64,000 nucleotides of DNA from Bacilli bacterium (GTDB lineage: Bacteria > Bacillota_I > Bacilli_A > RF39 > UBA660), in the NCBI GenBank assembly GCA_017544165.1, contig JAFYER010000002.1, forward strand, positions 120,518-184,517. The letters run 5' to 3'. The position numbers and the translations under genes are program-made. Below the pieces are notes generated by a model. The model was given only the letters and a program-made list of their open reading frames with translations, was not told where the DNA came from and ran no database searches. Below, piece after piece: positions 8,685 through 17,845 of this stretch. How positions within the stretch are numbered: position 1 is the stretch's first letter; each line of letters opens with the position of its first letter.

Positions 8685-9812
8685 TTATCCTTTGTTTATG
8701 TAATCAATTGCTGTCAATTTTTTAGAAGAAACATACTCTAAAGAGGCCCCACCACCACTTGATAAAAAATTAAAACAATCTTCTAAACCATATTTATGAA
8801 TAACATTTAAGGTATCTCCGCCACCTGCTACCTTATATGCATCTATTTCCCTTAAATAAGAAAATAAATCCACTGTTCCTTTAGCAAATCTTTCAACTTC
8901 AAACTTACCACATGTACCATTAACAAATATCGTCTTGCACATACCTAATACATTTTTATATTTAGTAATCGATTTTAAACCCAAATCTAATATACTTGTT
9001 CCATCAAAAACAAAATCAATAGGTAAAATTATCTTTTCCCGATACTTTTCTACAAGCTCTTTTAATTTATTTAATATTTCCCCATCTTTAGTATATAGGC
9101 TATCGCCAACATCGTATCCTAAAGCATAAAGAAACGAATTAGCAATACCTCCACCAATTAATAAGAAATCAATATTTGGAAGCAGTTCTTCAATATAAGG
9201 AAGTTTATCATCTACTTTAGCACCACCCATAAACACAGCATATGGATGTTCAGGTTCTATTACTTTAGAAAGGCCTTCCATTTCCTCTTTGACAAGAAGT
9301 CCGAAATAAGATGGGATAAACTTTGATATTCCTGCAACCGAGGAATGAAGACGATGAAGACTACCAAAAGCATCACAAACAAACACATCACCTAGGGCAC
9401 TCCAATATTTAGCAAGGTTTTCATCATTACTGCTTTCTAATTTTTCTGGGTAATCACAAAAACGAACATTTTCAAGCATAACTATTTCTTTCGGTTTTAA
9501 ATCCTTACATTTATTTAATACTTCCATACCAACCGGATTATCAATAAAATCAATAGTTCTTCCCAATAATTGGGATAATTTATCAGCAACTATTTTTAAA
9601 CTTTTATTTATCTTATCCTCTCTTGATTTAACTCTTCCTAAATGACTTAAAATAATAAGACTATTATTACCATCTAATAAAAACTTAATTGTTTTTAAAG
9701 ATTTTTCAATACGAGTTGTATCGCTAATAACACCATTTTCAATAGGAACATTTAAATCAAGCCTTAATAATACCTTTTTATTTTGAATATCTACTTCATC
9801 AATATACTTCAC
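8685..9812 (-). CDS. pgk: Phosphoglycerate kinase
   Basis: Makes ATP from 1,3-bisphosphoglycerate. The substrate-binding N-terminus reads RLDLNVPIENG, followed by LSHLGRV, LENVRF and the hinge and nucleotide loop MGGAKVDDKL; the C-terminal GGGDTLNVIHKYG and SSGGGASLEY bind nucleotide. I place the start at GTG 9812 (MKYIDEVD, 375 residues) because AGGGTG lies 6 bp before it; an upstream in-frame ATG at 9866 would add 18 unconserved residues and has no ribosome-binding site. The gap terminator lies just upstream, so pgk may depend on readthrough or its own promoter. Confidence 0.95.
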   Translation of the reverse strand: MKYIDEVDIQNKKVLLRLDLNVPIENGVISDTTRIEKSLKTIKFLLDGNNSLIILSHLGRVKSREDKINKSLKIVADKLSQLLGRTIDFIDNPVGMEVLNKCKDLKPKEIVMLENVRFCDYPEKLESSNDENLAKYWSALGDVFVCDAFGSLHRLHSSVAGISKFIPSYFGLLVKEEMEGLSKVIEPEHPYAVFMGGAKVDDKLPYIEELLPNIDFLLIGGGIANSFLYALGYDVGDSLYTKDGEILNKLKELVEKYREKIILPIDFVFDGTSILDLGLKSITKYKNVLGMCKTIFVNGTCGKFEVERFAKGTVDLFSYLREIDAYKVAGGGDTLNVIHKYGLEDCFNFLSSGGGASLEYVSSKKLTAIDYINKG

Positions 9813-9869
9813 ATTAATCACCCTATCTTTTAATTTAAGTTTATCAAAATGACCATTTATTATCAAGAA

Positions 9870-9895
9870 AAAAGATGTTATTCAAACATCTTTTT
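9870..9895 (-). terminator. Terminator between gap and pgk
   Basis: AAAAGATGTT, loop TGAAT, AACATCTTTT and further T on the minus strand. The stem overlaps the gap stop codon. It lies about 60 bp before the pgk start and would attenuate transcription from gap into pgk. Confidence 0.7.
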
Positions 9896-10885
9896 AGCAG
9901 TTCTAAGCATTTGAGCTGTGTAACCATATTCATTATCGTACCAAGCTACAACTTTAACCATTTGTTTTTGTCCATCATCGACTATCATCGTTGAAAGCCC
10001 ATCAACTGTAGCGCCAAATTTCTTGCCAATAACATCACTAGATACAATTGGGTCTTCAGTATAACGAATTGTTTCATTTTGATTTGCTTTAAAACAATTA
10101 TTAATTTCCTCTTTGGTTACGTTTCTTTTTAGTTCAAGATTTACTTCGACAACAGAGCCATCAAAAGTCGGAACCCGATAAGCAAGACCATCTAATTTGC
10201 CTTTTAGACTAGGAATTACTAAGCCGATTGATTTAGCGGCTCCAGTAGTTGTTGGAACAATGTTAGCTCCAGCAGCTCTTCCTCTTCTTGATAAAATACC
10301 TTTTTTATGAGAATTATCAAGTAACTCTTGATCTGAAGTATAAGCGTGAATCGTACACATCATACCTCTTTCTATGCCAAAATGACTTTCTAAAATATTT
10401 AATACTGGTGCAAGACAATTTGTTGTACAACTTGAAGCACTTACAATACTTTCTTTTACAGAGGCGTCATTATCATTTACATTAGCGACAATCGTAGGCA
10501 TTTCATCTTTACCTGGTGCAGATATCAAAACCTTTTTAGCACCTGCTGTTAAATGAGCGGAAGCGCTTTCTTTAGAAGTAAATGCTCCGGTACACTCTAG
10601 AACTAAATCGATATTTAATTCACCCCAAGGTAGATTTGCAGGATCGGATTCATTTAATACTTTTATATGTTTTGAATTACAGATAACTACGCTATTTTCA
10701 TCAAATGATATTTCATCTTCATGAAATGTTCCATGTACTGAATCATACTTTGCTAAATAAGCAAAATCCTCTGGAGTACCAGTTCTTGAATTAATTGCTA
10801 CAACATCGAAATCTTTACTAGTAAGCATTTGTCTAAAAGCAAGCCTTCCTATGCGGCCAAAACCATTAATAGCTACTCTAATCAT
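9878..10885 (-). CDS. gap: Glyceraldehyde-3-phosphate dehydrogenase, coenzyme site altered
   Basis: Oxidises glyceraldehyde-3-phosphate to 1,3-bisphosphoglycerate. The 335-residue protein has the Rossmann motif INGFGRIGR, the catalytic cysteine C153 in SSCTTNCLAP and the general base H180. Where NAD-specific enzymes have Asp32 (NDLTD), this one reads NSRTG (S33-R34), and where they have Leu187-Pro188 it has N191-S192 (LLDNSHKK). All three differences are in the direction known for NADP-accepting GAPDH. It overlaps the upstream nucleoside kinase by 8 bp. Whether it is glycolytic, biosynthetic or dual cannot be settled by reading. Confidence 0.95.
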   Translation of the reverse strand: MIRVAINGFGRIGRLAFRQMLTSKDFDVVAINSRTGTPEDFAYLAKYDSVHGTFHEDEISFDENSVVICNSKHIKVLNESDPANLPWGELNIDLVLECTGAFTSKESASAHLTAGAKKVLISAPGKDEMPTIVANVNDNDASVKESIVSASSCTTNCLAPVLNILESHFGIERGMMCTIHAYTSDQELLDNSHKKGILSRRGRAAGANIVPTTTGAAKSIGLVIPSLKGKLDGLAYRVPTFDGSVVEVNLELKRNVTKEEINNCFKANQNETIRYTEDPIVSSDVIGKKFGATVDGLSTMIVDDGQKQMVKVVAWYDNEYGYTAQMLRTAKKMFE

Positions 10886-12527
10886 CTATATCTCCTCCTA
10901 TAAATTCTCTTAGTATTGAATCTCTTGGTACAAATTCACTACTAATTGTAAAGAATTGTTTTAAAAAACTTAATAATCTTCTTGATTCATTAAAGAACTC
11001 TGAATCACTAGGTACTGCAAATAAAAGTGGCTCCGCAAATACCTTTAAAACACCCACTTCATAAGGTAAAGACGTATTTATAATCTTATCTGCCTGATGA
11101 ATATAAGGATTTATATACTTAAACTCTCCTTCGCGGACTTTTTTATTACTTTTAATTGTTTTTTCAACCGGAAATCCTCTTGTTCTAAAATCTCTTACTA
11201 TTCTTCTTACTAAACGTAAATCTTCACAAGTAATATAATTATGCTCATCAAGGCAAAGTGGTATATATGGACTTACGTATATCTTATATTTTTCATTTTT
11301 AGATATCATGGGAAGTAAATCGTCATTAATTGCATGTAATCCCTCGAATAATAAGATACTGTTTTCTTTTAATTTTATTTTTTTGCTCGATATTTCCTTA
11401 CATCCAGTAACAAAATTAAATTGCGGTAAATTAATCTCTTCATTATTAAGCAGTTTAGTCATATCGCTTGCTAAATATTCAAGATCAATAGCTTGTAAAC
11501 ATTCAAAATCATATTCGCCTTTTTCGTCTTTTGGGGTATCAACTCTTTCTTTAAAATAATCATCAAGTGATATTACAATTGGATCAAGTCCGTATATTTC
11601 AAAATAATTAGCAAGTCTTTTGGTAACAGTCGTTTTTCCGCTTGTCGAAGGACCTGCAATCATAACATATTTAATTTTTGGATTTTTAGAAATGTATTTT
11701 GCCGTATCATTAATTCCTAGGTTGAAATTTAACTCTGATGATTTAACAAAATTACTGATTTTGCCATTAGTTACCTCTCTATTAACATCGTTAATATAAG
11801 GAACATTCATTGTACTTAGCCATTTTTTACCTTGACTATAAGCATCAATAATGCCCTCATAATTGACAAATTCCGGAGTCTTACCATTATCATTTTCAGT
11901 CGGATAATTAAGAGCAAAACGCTTGCGGCCCAAATACCTTACCTCATATTTATTTATAACACCTGTCGAATGAGGCATTTCTGAATAATAATAGTTTATT
12001 AAATCATCTAATCTATATAAAACAACAGTAGCATCTGTTATATTTTGAATATTTTCTGATTTTACTTTGTTACCTATTTCTTCGTAATAAGCAATACCAT
12101 CATTGTTTTTTACTATTAATTTTTCAATAATAATATTATCGCTTACCGCTTTAGCCATGCTTTTACGAATAAGACCCACTAGTTCATTTGTTATTTCTTT
12201 GTCATATTCAACATCGGCAATTATACCTTTTGGTAAGTTATATGAAAATTTAACTACAGCTTGCGGCAAGACTTTTTTAAGAGCATACTCAAAAACCATT
12301 TTTAAACCTGCTACATAAATTCGGTTGCCATTATAACCAGTTAAATCTAAAAACTTAATATTAGCATTGTGATCAGCTCGATCATTTAAAGAAGTTATTC
12401 TATTATTAACCATGATACCAATAACGTCATGTTCCATTTCAAAATTCTTACTAATATCATAGTAAGTAGTATATTTTGGAAAGCTTCTTTTTTCACCATT
12501 TGGAAGTGTTAATTGTATCTCACTCAT
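10878..12527 (-). CDS. TGS-domain nucleoside kinase (uridine kinase-like)
   Basis: A large P-loop kinase of the uridine kinase/phosphoribulokinase family with an N-terminal part resembling threonyl-tRNA synthetase. Residues 1-60 are a TGS domain (IQLTLPNGEKRSFPKYTTYY), the middle resembles the tRNA-editing SAD region, and Walker A MIAGPSTSGKTTVTKR lies around residue 290, with SLDDYF and LLFEGLHAI after it. Related Thermotoga protein is a nucleoside kinase; the substrate here is unknown. The start is ATG 12527 with AAGGGG 7 bp upstream. It forms an operon with gap (8-bp overlap). Confidence 0.88.
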   Translation of the reverse strand: MSEIQLTLPNGEKRSFPKYTTYYDISKNFEMEHDVIGIMVNNRITSLNDRADHNANIKFLDLTGYNGNRIYVAGLKMVFEYALKKVLPQAVVKFSYNLPKGIIADVEYDKEITNELVGLIRKSMAKAVSDNIIIEKLIVKNNDGIAYYEEIGNKVKSENIQNITDATVVLYRLDDLINYYYSEMPHSTGVINKYEVRYLGRKRFALNYPTENDNGKTPEFVNYEGIIDAYSQGKKWLSTMNVPYINDVNREVTNGKISNFVKSSELNFNLGINDTAKYISKNPKIKYVMIAGPSTSGKTTVTKRLANYFEIYGLDPIVISLDDYFKERVDTPKDEKGEYDFECLQAIDLEYLASDMTKLLNNEEINLPQFNFVTGCKEISSKKIKLKENSILLFEGLHAINDDLLPMISKNEKYKIYVSPYIPLCLDEHNYITCEDLRLVRRIVRDFRTRGFPVEKTIKSNKKVREGEFKYINPYIHQADKIINTSLPYEVGVLKVFAEPLLFAVPSDSEFFNESRRLLSFLKQFFTISSEFVPRDSILREFIGGDIDD

Positions 12528-12550
12528 GCCTAAGCCCCTTATCATAAATG

Positions 12551-12579
12551 ATTATATCATAAATAATAATTTTTATGAA
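12551..12579 (-). promoter_or_regulatory. Promoter of the nucleoside kinase-gap operon
   Basis: On the minus strand TTCATA (12579-12574), 17 bp, then a perfect TATAAT (12556-12551), about 25 bp upstream of the start codon. Confidence 0.5.
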
Positions 12580-12620
12580 TAAAAAATAGAAATAATTCTA
12601 TTATATTGGTAGGTGATACC

Positions 12621-13190
12621 ATGAATTTAATTCCTATGATTATAGATAATACCGAAAATAAAGAATGTGCTTATGATCTATATTCATTATTATTAACTAA
12701 AAGAATTATTTTTTTAACCGGAGAAATAAATGACCAAATAGCAAACACAATTGTAGGCGAGCTTCTTTATCTTGATAGCAAATCAAACGAAGACATTTAT
12801 CTTTATATCAATTCACCCGGAGGTAGTGTAACTGCAGGACTAGCCATCTATGACACAATAAACTATGTTAAAAGTAAAGTGATAACAATCGGCATAGGTA
12901 TGTGTGCTAGTATGGGGGCATTTTTACTTTCCTCAGGGAAAAAAAGATATGCACTTCCAAATTGTGAAATAATGATTCACGAACCTCTTGGAGGGGCTCA
13001 AGGGCAAGCATCCGATATCAAAATAGCAAGTGATCAAATATTAAAAATTAAACAAATCATTAATAAAATTTTTGCTAAAAACACAAAAAAGTCTATTACA
13101 AAAATAGAAAAGGATACCTTAAAAGATACATATATGACTGCTAAAGAAGCACTGGAATATGGATTAATTGATGAAATTATAAAAAAATAA
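12621..13190 (+). CDS. clpP: ATP-dependent Clp protease proteolytic subunit
   Basis: Serine protease that assembles as a double heptameric barrel and degrades proteins fed by Clp ATPases. The N-terminus [11 protein letters not shown] and the full catalytic triad are present: S97 in [11 protein letters not shown]120 in MIHEPLGG and D169 in [10 protein letters not shown]. The protein is 189 residues, normal length. The start is ATG 12621 with AGGTGATACC just before it. It is divergent from the nucleoside kinase and one of only two genes in the window that run against replication. Confidence 0.93.
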   Translation: MNLIPMIIDNTENKECAYDLYSLLLTKRIIFLTGEINDQIANTIVGELLYLDSKSNEDIYLYINSPGGSVTAGLAIYDTINYVKSKVITIGIGMCASMGAFLLSSGKKRYALPNCEIMIHEPLGGAQGQASDIKIASDQILKIKQIINKIFAKNTKKSITKIEKDTLKDTYMTAKEALEYGLIDEIIKK

Positions 13191-13212
13191 GAACCGATTA
13201 ATCGATTCTTAT
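13178..13212. terminator. Convergent terminator between clpP and divIC
   Basis: The near-palindrome AAGAACCGATTAATCGATTCTT lies between the convergent ends of clpP and divIC. On the minus strand it is followed by seven T; the plus side has fewer, so it should work best for divIC. Confidence 0.7.
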
Positions 13213-13485
13213 GATTATTTCATTATCTTCGGAATATAAATATTTTTCTTTAGCATATCTAGCAACATAATTAGGGTCTTGCATTTTTGTAACCTCCGAG
13301 GAAAGAGCTTTTTCCTCTTCTAAAAGGGCTTCATATTCTGCAGTCAAAGCTACTGTTTGTTTATGGTTATCAATAATTTGCATAAAGCTGCTATACATAC
13401 TGGCAAATAAAGAAACTAACAGCACAATTACTGTTAGGGAAATTATAAGTAGACGTCTTCTTTCTTTTTTTCCAGTTCTAGCCAT
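13198..13485 (-). CDS. divIC: Septum formation initiator DivIC/FtsB family
   Basis: Small divisome protein that joins FtsL and DivIB/FtsQ. The 95 residues have a basic N-terminus MARTGKKERRR, one membrane helix (about 12-32), a coiled coil rich in E and L (about 35-65) and the conserved tail PNYVARYAKEKYLYS. I use ATG 13485 because AGGGG lies 7 bp upstream; two further in-frame starts upstream lack spacing. It follows yabQ as in Bacillus. Confidence 0.9.
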   Translation of the reverse strand: MARTGKKERRRLLIISLTVIVLLVSLFASMYSSFMQIIDNHKQTVALTAEYEALLEEEKALSSEVTKMQDPNYVARYAKEKYLYSEDNEIIIRID

Positions 13486-13516
13486 ATGCATACCCCTACC
13501 TATAACAACTATATAC

Positions 13517-13828
13517 TTACCAGTTTTTGATGTCAATTGATAATTTCTTAGTTTTCACAAGCTTTACGCTTTTTTTAATTTTTAAAGAAAGGATATATCC
13601 TAAAACAAATGCAATTAAATAGTAAATATGAAACATTCCATAGTTTAATTTATAAATAATCATCAAATAAATAATAGTAAAATCAATTAAAAAAAGAGAT
13701 GTAATCAATAATTTAACAATTAAAACCTCATTTTTAATAAAAAGGTAATTAATAATAACAGCATAATAAATTGTAAAACCATAAATAAAGTTAAAACAAA
13801 GTGCTGTAATTTGCTCATTTACATTCAT
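13517..13828 (-). CDS. yabQ: Spore cortex protein YabQ family
   Basis: A 103-residue membrane protein with three to four hydrophobic stretches and a basic C-terminus (KKSVKLVKTKK). Sequence alone is weakly diagnostic, but its place between yabP and divIC, overlapping yabP by 4 bp, is that of YabQ, a forespore outer-membrane protein needed for cortex formation in Bacillus. It is shorter than the Bacillus protein (about 210). Confidence 0.75.
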   Translation of the reverse strand: MNVNEQITALCFNFIYGFTIYYAVIINYLFIKNEVLIVKLLITSLFLIDFTIIYLMIIYKLNYGMFHIYYLIAFVLGYILSLKIKKSVKLVKTKKLSIDIKNW

Positions 13829-14103
13829 TTAAATAGTTTTGTTAATATTGATTCTTCTTTTTTCTTGATTTGTTTATCCAGATAATTATAACCTGAAATT
13901 TTACCTTTTATCCTAATGATTCCTTCGTGAGTATCTAGTGATTGCAATTCTAGATTTACTCCGGTTATATGAATTAGTCCCATATTACTTTCTAATAAAA
14001 ACTCATTGCTGTCAAAACTAATGATTTTATTTACTCCCGTTAAAGATAAGATACTACGATCAATTAGTTTTAATTCATGAGATATGTTAATTGCTTGTTC
14101 CAT
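13825..14103 (-). CDS. yabP: Sporulation protein YabP
   Basis: The 92-residue protein has the YabP signature ILSLTGVNKIISFDSNEF followed by MGLIHITGVNLELQSLD and a C-terminal GKISGYNY. YabP is made in the mother cell and is needed for the spore cortex. It is coupled to yabQ by an ATGA-type overlap, which supports both names. Confidence 0.88.
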   Translation of the reverse strand: MEQAINISHELKLIDRSILSLTGVNKIISFDSNEFLLESNMGLIHITGVNLELQSLDTHEGIIRIKGKISGYNYLDKQIKKKEESILTKLFK

Positions 14104-14152
14104 ATATCCTCCCTATAAAGAATATGAACAAATAAAAAAAATATGCCAAAAA

Positions 14153-14178
14153 GAAAAGCACCATTTGGCGCTTAAGAT
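14153..14178 (-). terminator. Terminator of spoVG
   Basis: AAGCGCC, loop AAAT, GGTGCTT followed by TTCTTTTT on the minus strand, directly after the spoVG stop codon. Confidence 0.7.
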
Positions 14179-14450
14179 TACTCTTCCTCGGTAACTGTTG
14201 GATTCTTATATTCTTCAAGTATTTTATCTTCGAACATTTTTCTAGTCTCAGCATTAATTGGATGAGCGATATCTTCATAACGATCATCAGATACCTTACG
14301 ACTAGGCATTGCGATAAATAACTTTTCGTCTCCTTCAATAATACGGATATTTCTTACAACAAAACAATCATCTAATGTTACTGTTGCATATCCTTTCATA
14401 CGAGATCCTTCTCTTTCAGTTTTGTGAACTTTAACAGATGTAATTTCCAT
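14178..14450 (-). CDS. spoVG: Septation/RNA-binding regulator SpoVG
   Basis: SpoVG is a small nucleic-acid-binding regulator linked to asymmetric septation and cortex synthesis in Bacillus and to capsule and antibiotic tolerance in others. The 90 residues start MEITSVKVHKTEREG and contain FVVRNIRIIEGDEKLFIAMP and RYEDIAHPINAETR. The start is ATG 14450, six bases after GGAGTG. It has its own promoter and terminator. Confidence 0.96.
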   Translation of the reverse strand: MEITSVKVHKTEREGSRMKGYATVTLDDCFVVRNIRIIEGDEKLFIAMPSRKVSDDRYEDIAHPINAETRKMFEDKILEEYKNPTVTEEE

Positions 14451-14482
14451 TTTTCTCACTCCTTTACCATATTCACAATAAT

Positions 14483-14511
14483 ATTGTATCTAATTATTAT
14501 TTAATTTGCAA
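14483..14511 (-). promoter_or_regulatory. Promoter of spoVG
   Basis: On the minus strand TTGCAA (14511-14506), 17 bp, TACAAT (14488-14483), about 30 bp before the spoVG start. It looks like a housekeeping promoter rather than the sigma-H promoter known for spoVG in Bacillus. Confidence 0.65.
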
Positions 14512-14519
14512 TAAAATAT

Positions 14520-14732
14520 TTATAAATATTTAATAGTTACATCTTTGGTTATTACATCACGATAAGCAAAACTTTTTTCTTCGCCTTGATAGTTAATTGT
14601 GAAAATATTTGGATATGTTTTATATAAAAATCCCTCGTATCTATCTGTTCGATTACGCATGCCATAAACGGTTATTAAAACTTTAGAACCAATTTTCTTA
14701 TCTATTTCATTTTTTATATTTTCTATATTCAT
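14520..14732 (-). CDS. veg: Veg protein
   Basis: The 70-residue protein has IKNEIDKKIGSKVLITVYG and the end FAYRDVITKDVTIKYL of the Veg family, which stimulates biofilm gene expression in Bacillus. It overlaps yabG by 4 bp, the same pair order as in Bacillus. Confidence 0.85.
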   Translation of the reverse strand: MNIENIKNEIDKKIGSKVLITVYGMRNRTDRYEGFLYKTYPNIFTINYQGEEKSFAYRDVITKDVTIKYL

Positions 14733-15493
14733 CTAGGAAACCCCACATACATTAAACCATTTGTTATGATTCCTCCGAGGCCATCGGAGCCATACTTAGT
14801 TTTCTCAAGTATTCTCACTAAGTCAATTGGTTCATTTCTTTTAGTCATTGCTACACTTATGGCAATAATCGCAGGATCTAAAGCATGAATATTTACTCTT
14901 TTAGGACTGGATGCAAAATTGGCGCCAGCCTTGATAAGGTCTTCATAATCACTTTGACATGCGCCGGCGATAATAACTAATTTCTCCTGGCTTTTTTCAT
15001 ATTTTCTTGCAGCTCTCACCGCTTTAACAAAATTACGAGAATTTTTATAATTATTGATGTCTTCTTTTTTGCCGTGTTTTTTTAAATAGGCATCATGCCC
15101 TGTAATAATAACTATATCTGGTTTAAACTCTTCGAGTAAAGGTATTATTTGTTTGGATATTTCTTCTTCGCTAATTTTTTTACCTATTGCGTAAACACCC
15201 ATTTGTTTATAAAACTTTAGACATTTTTCTAAATACTCACTATCCCCGTCAATGTGTAAAACTTTTCCAGGCAAATAAAAATATTCTCCTCTGGATTCCT
15301 CTTTGGGAAAATCCGTTTTAAAATCATCATCTGTAAGTTCAGTCTTAATTAAATCCTCAACTTTGCTATCGGCACAAAGTCTTACATAAACCCCTTTTAA
15401 ATAAACTGTATCTTCGGTTATACTCAACACCTTAAAAACTGTATCATTATCATATGATTTTCGAGTTACATAATCACCTACATTAATATTCAA
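14729..15493 (-). CDS. yabG: Sporulation-specific protease YabG
   Basis: YabG processes spore coat proteins in the mother cell. The 254-residue protein has VGDYVTRKSY at the start, the central GKVLHIDGDSEYLEKCL, TGHDAY, and the conserved IIAGACQSDYEDLIKAGANF; the cysteine and histidine in these motifs are the likely catalytic residues. The start is TTG 15493 with GGTGAT four bases upstream. Confidence 0.93.
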   Translation of the reverse strand: MNINVGDYVTRKSYDNDTVFKVLSITEDTVYLKGVYVRLCADSKVEDLIKTELTDDDFKTDFPKEESRGEYFYLPGKVLHIDGDSEYLEKCLKFYKQMGVYAIGKKISEEEISKQIIPLLEEFKPDIVIITGHDAYLKKHGKKEDINNYKNSRNFVKAVRAARKYEKSQEKLVIIAGACQSDYEDLIKAGANFASSPKRVNIHALDPAIIAISVAMTKRNEPIDLVRILEKTKYGSDGLGGIITNGLMYVGFPR

Positions 15494-15516
15494 AATATCA
15501 CCATTAAATATTTATG

Positions 15517-15541
15517 AAAAAAGCGCCATTTTATGACGCTT
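15517..15541 (-). terminator. Terminator of tatD
   Basis: AAGCGTCAT, loop AAA, ATGGCGCTT followed by six T on the minus strand, beginning at the tatD stop codon. Confidence 0.7.
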
Positions 15542-16298
15542 ACAACTTTAATTTTTGAAGTATTTCTTTGGCATTATTATTAGTTATTCTCAAAATTTCT
15601 TCCTTTGAAATATTTAAGTAATCCGCTAAAAAATCCACTATAATTTTCACATTATACGGATGATTTTTTTGACCTCTAAAAGGGTCTGGTGTTAGATATG
15701 GGCTATCTGTTTCAATAACAATATTTTTGATGCCGATTTCCTTTATAACTTCTTTTAAATGAGCATTTTTAAAAGTAACAACACCATTAACTCCAAGTTT
15801 ATAACCCATTTTAATATACTCTTTAGCAACCTCTAATGAACCTGAAAAACCATGAATAATACCTTTTAAATTATAATCTTTTAAAATTTTTAAAGTATCT
15901 TCCGTAGCATCTCTACTGTGGACAATAACAGGCATTTGATATTTTTCAGCTAGTTCTAGTTGTTTTTTTAAAATAATTATTTCTTTTTCTTTATCAGTAT
16001 CATCATAATGATAATCAAGACCTATTTCTCCGATAGCTACAACTTTATCATCATTAATATGCTCTTTTAACCAATATAGCCAACTATCATCATAGTCTTT
16101 AATTTCGGTGGGATGAAACCCAATTGCAGCATATACTTCTTTATACTTTTTTGCTATTTCAAGTGATTCTTTGCTGCTTTTTAAATCACAACCATTTGTT
16201 ATTAAAACATTGCAATTTTCTTTATTACAATCATTTATTTCTTTATCTATATCATCATAATATTCTTGATATATATGACAATGTGTATCTATATACAT
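15540..16298 (-). CDS. tatD: TatD-family metal-dependent DNase
   Basis: A TIM-barrel hydrolase with 3'-5' exonuclease activity in studied members. The 252 residues start MYIDTHCHIY, with metal ligands in THCH, the glutamate in GEIGLDYHYD, the histidines of VIVHSRDA and IIHGFSG and the aspartate in ETDSPYLTPDP. I use ATG 16298, one base after the metG stop; an upstream TTG has no better ribosome-binding site. It is cotranscribed with metG as in Bacillus. Confidence 0.94.
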   Translation of the reverse strand: MYIDTHCHIYQEYYDDIDKEINDCNKENCNVLITNGCDLKSSKESLEIAKKYKEVYAAIGFHPTEIKDYDDSWLYWLKEHINDDKVVAIGEIGLDYHYDDTDKEKEIIILKKQLELAEKYQMPVIVHSRDATEDTLKILKDYNLKGIIHGFSGSLEVAKEYIKMGYKLGVNGVVTFKNAHLKEVIKEIGIKNIVIETDSPYLTPDPFRGQKNHPYNVKIIVDFLADYLNISKEEILRITNNNAKEILQKLKL

Positions 16299-16299
16299 A

Positions 16300-17832
16300 T
16301 TATTCACTATCAATTCTTTGAAACAATACTTTAGGTCCGTTTACTTTTGTACCAGATTTATAACCACCAAATTCATTGATACTATCAAAGGTTGTTAAAT
16401 CAGTATTAATTTGCTTAAAAATACTTGCACTAGTATCAGGAATAAAGCTTTGAAGTAATACCGCTCCTATTCTAATTGACTCAATAAGATTGTATAAAAC
16501 TGTATTTAATCTATCTTTATTATCTTCTTTGGCTAAAACCCATGGTGTTGTTTCATCAATATATTTATTACATCTACGGAATAGATCAATAACTTCCTCG
16601 AGAGCATCGGCGATTCTAAGGTTATCAATTTTTTCATCGACAATGCTTTTCTTACTTAAAATATAATCGATAAATTCTTTATCTAATTCATTATTTTTCT
16701 TAGTATTTGTTACTATTCCATCAAAATATTTATTAGCCATACCAATTGTTCGATTAACTAAATTACCTAGAACATTAGCAAGATTACTATTGATAGACTC
16801 GATTAAAAGCTCTCTTGTATAATTACCATCCGAGGAAAAAGGCATATCATGAAGCATATAGAATCTAATAGCATCAACACCATATTCATTTACTAAATCA
16901 TCAGCATATTCAATATTACCCTTACTTTTACTCATCTTATCATTACCAAATAAAAGCCATGGATGGCCAAATATTTTATGAGGTAATTCTACACCTAGTA
17001 AATGAAGCATAATTGGCCAGTATATTACATGAAATCTTAAGATATCTTTACCAATTAAATGAACGTCACAAGGCCAGTATTTATTAAAATCAGCACTAGA
17101 TTCACCATTTACTTCATAACCAAGGAAAGTTATATAGTTTGATAGAGCATCAATCCATACATAAATGACATGTTTGTCATCAAAGGTAACAGGAATTCCC
17201 CATTTGAATGAGGTTCTTGAAACACATAAATCTTGTAATCCCGGTTTAATGAAATTATTTATTATTTCATTTTTACGAGCTTCTGGTTCAATAAAGCCTG
17301 GATGAGATTCAATATAATCCTCAAGCCATTTAGAATATTTGCTAATTCTTAAGAAATAGGCTTCTTCGGTTGCCTCTTTTACTTCTCTTCCACAGTCAGG
17401 ACATTTTCCATCGACAAGTTGGCTTTCCGTCCAAAATGATTCACAAGGAGTACAATATAATCCTTTATATTCGCCTTTATAGATATCTTCTTGATCGTAT
17501 AATTTTTTAAAAATGTCTTGAACAACTCTTTCATGATTTTTATCTGTGGTTCTGACAAATTTATTATAACTTGTGTTCATTACATCCCAAATATCTTTAA
17601 TTTGGCCAGCTACTTTGTCGACGTACTCTTGTGGGGATACACCAGCTTCTTTGGCTTTTAATTCAATTTTTTCACCATGCTCATCAGTACCAGTTTGAAA
17701 ATAAACATCATATCCTTGTAATCTTTTGTATCTAGCAATAGCGTCCGCTAAAACAATCTCATATGTATTACCTATATGAGGTTTCGATGAAGTATACGCA
17801 ATTGCCGTACTAATATAAAACTTTTTGTCCAT
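16300..17832 (-). CDS. metG: Methionyl-tRNA synthetase
   Basis: Charges tRNA-Met. The 510-residue enzyme has HIGN at 19-22, a four-cysteine zinc knuckle CTPCESFW with CPDCG, and KMSKSKGN around residue 298. It lacks the C-terminal tRNA-binding domain that many MetRS carry, hence the short length. The start is ATG 17832 with GGAGTG upstream. Expression should be under the methionine T-box that precedes it. Confidence 0.97.
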   Translation of the reverse strand: MDKKFYISTAIAYTSSKPHIGNTYEIVLADAIARYKRLQGYDVYFQTGTDEHGEKIELKAKEAGVSPQEYVDKVAGQIKDIWDVMNTSYNKFVRTTDKNHERVVQDIFKKLYDQEDIYKGEYKGLYCTPCESFWTESQLVDGKCPDCGREVKEATEEAYFLRISKYSKWLEDYIESHPGFIEPEARKNEIINNFIKPGLQDLCVSRTSFKWGIPVTFDDKHVIYVWIDALSNYITFLGYEVNGESSADFNKYWPCDVHLIGKDILRFHVIYWPIMLHLLGVELPHKIFGHPWLLFGNDKMSKSKGNIEYADDLVNEYGVDAIRFYMLHDMPFSSDGNYTRELLIESINSNLANVLGNLVNRTIGMANKYFDGIVTNTKKNNELDKEFIDYILSKKSIVDEKIDNLRIADALEEVIDLFRRCNKYIDETTPWVLAKEDNKDRLNTVLYNLIESIRIGAVLLQSFIPDTSASIFKQINTDLTTFDSINEFGGYKSGTKVNGPKVLFQRIDSE

Positions 17833-17845
17833 TTTAATCACTCCT

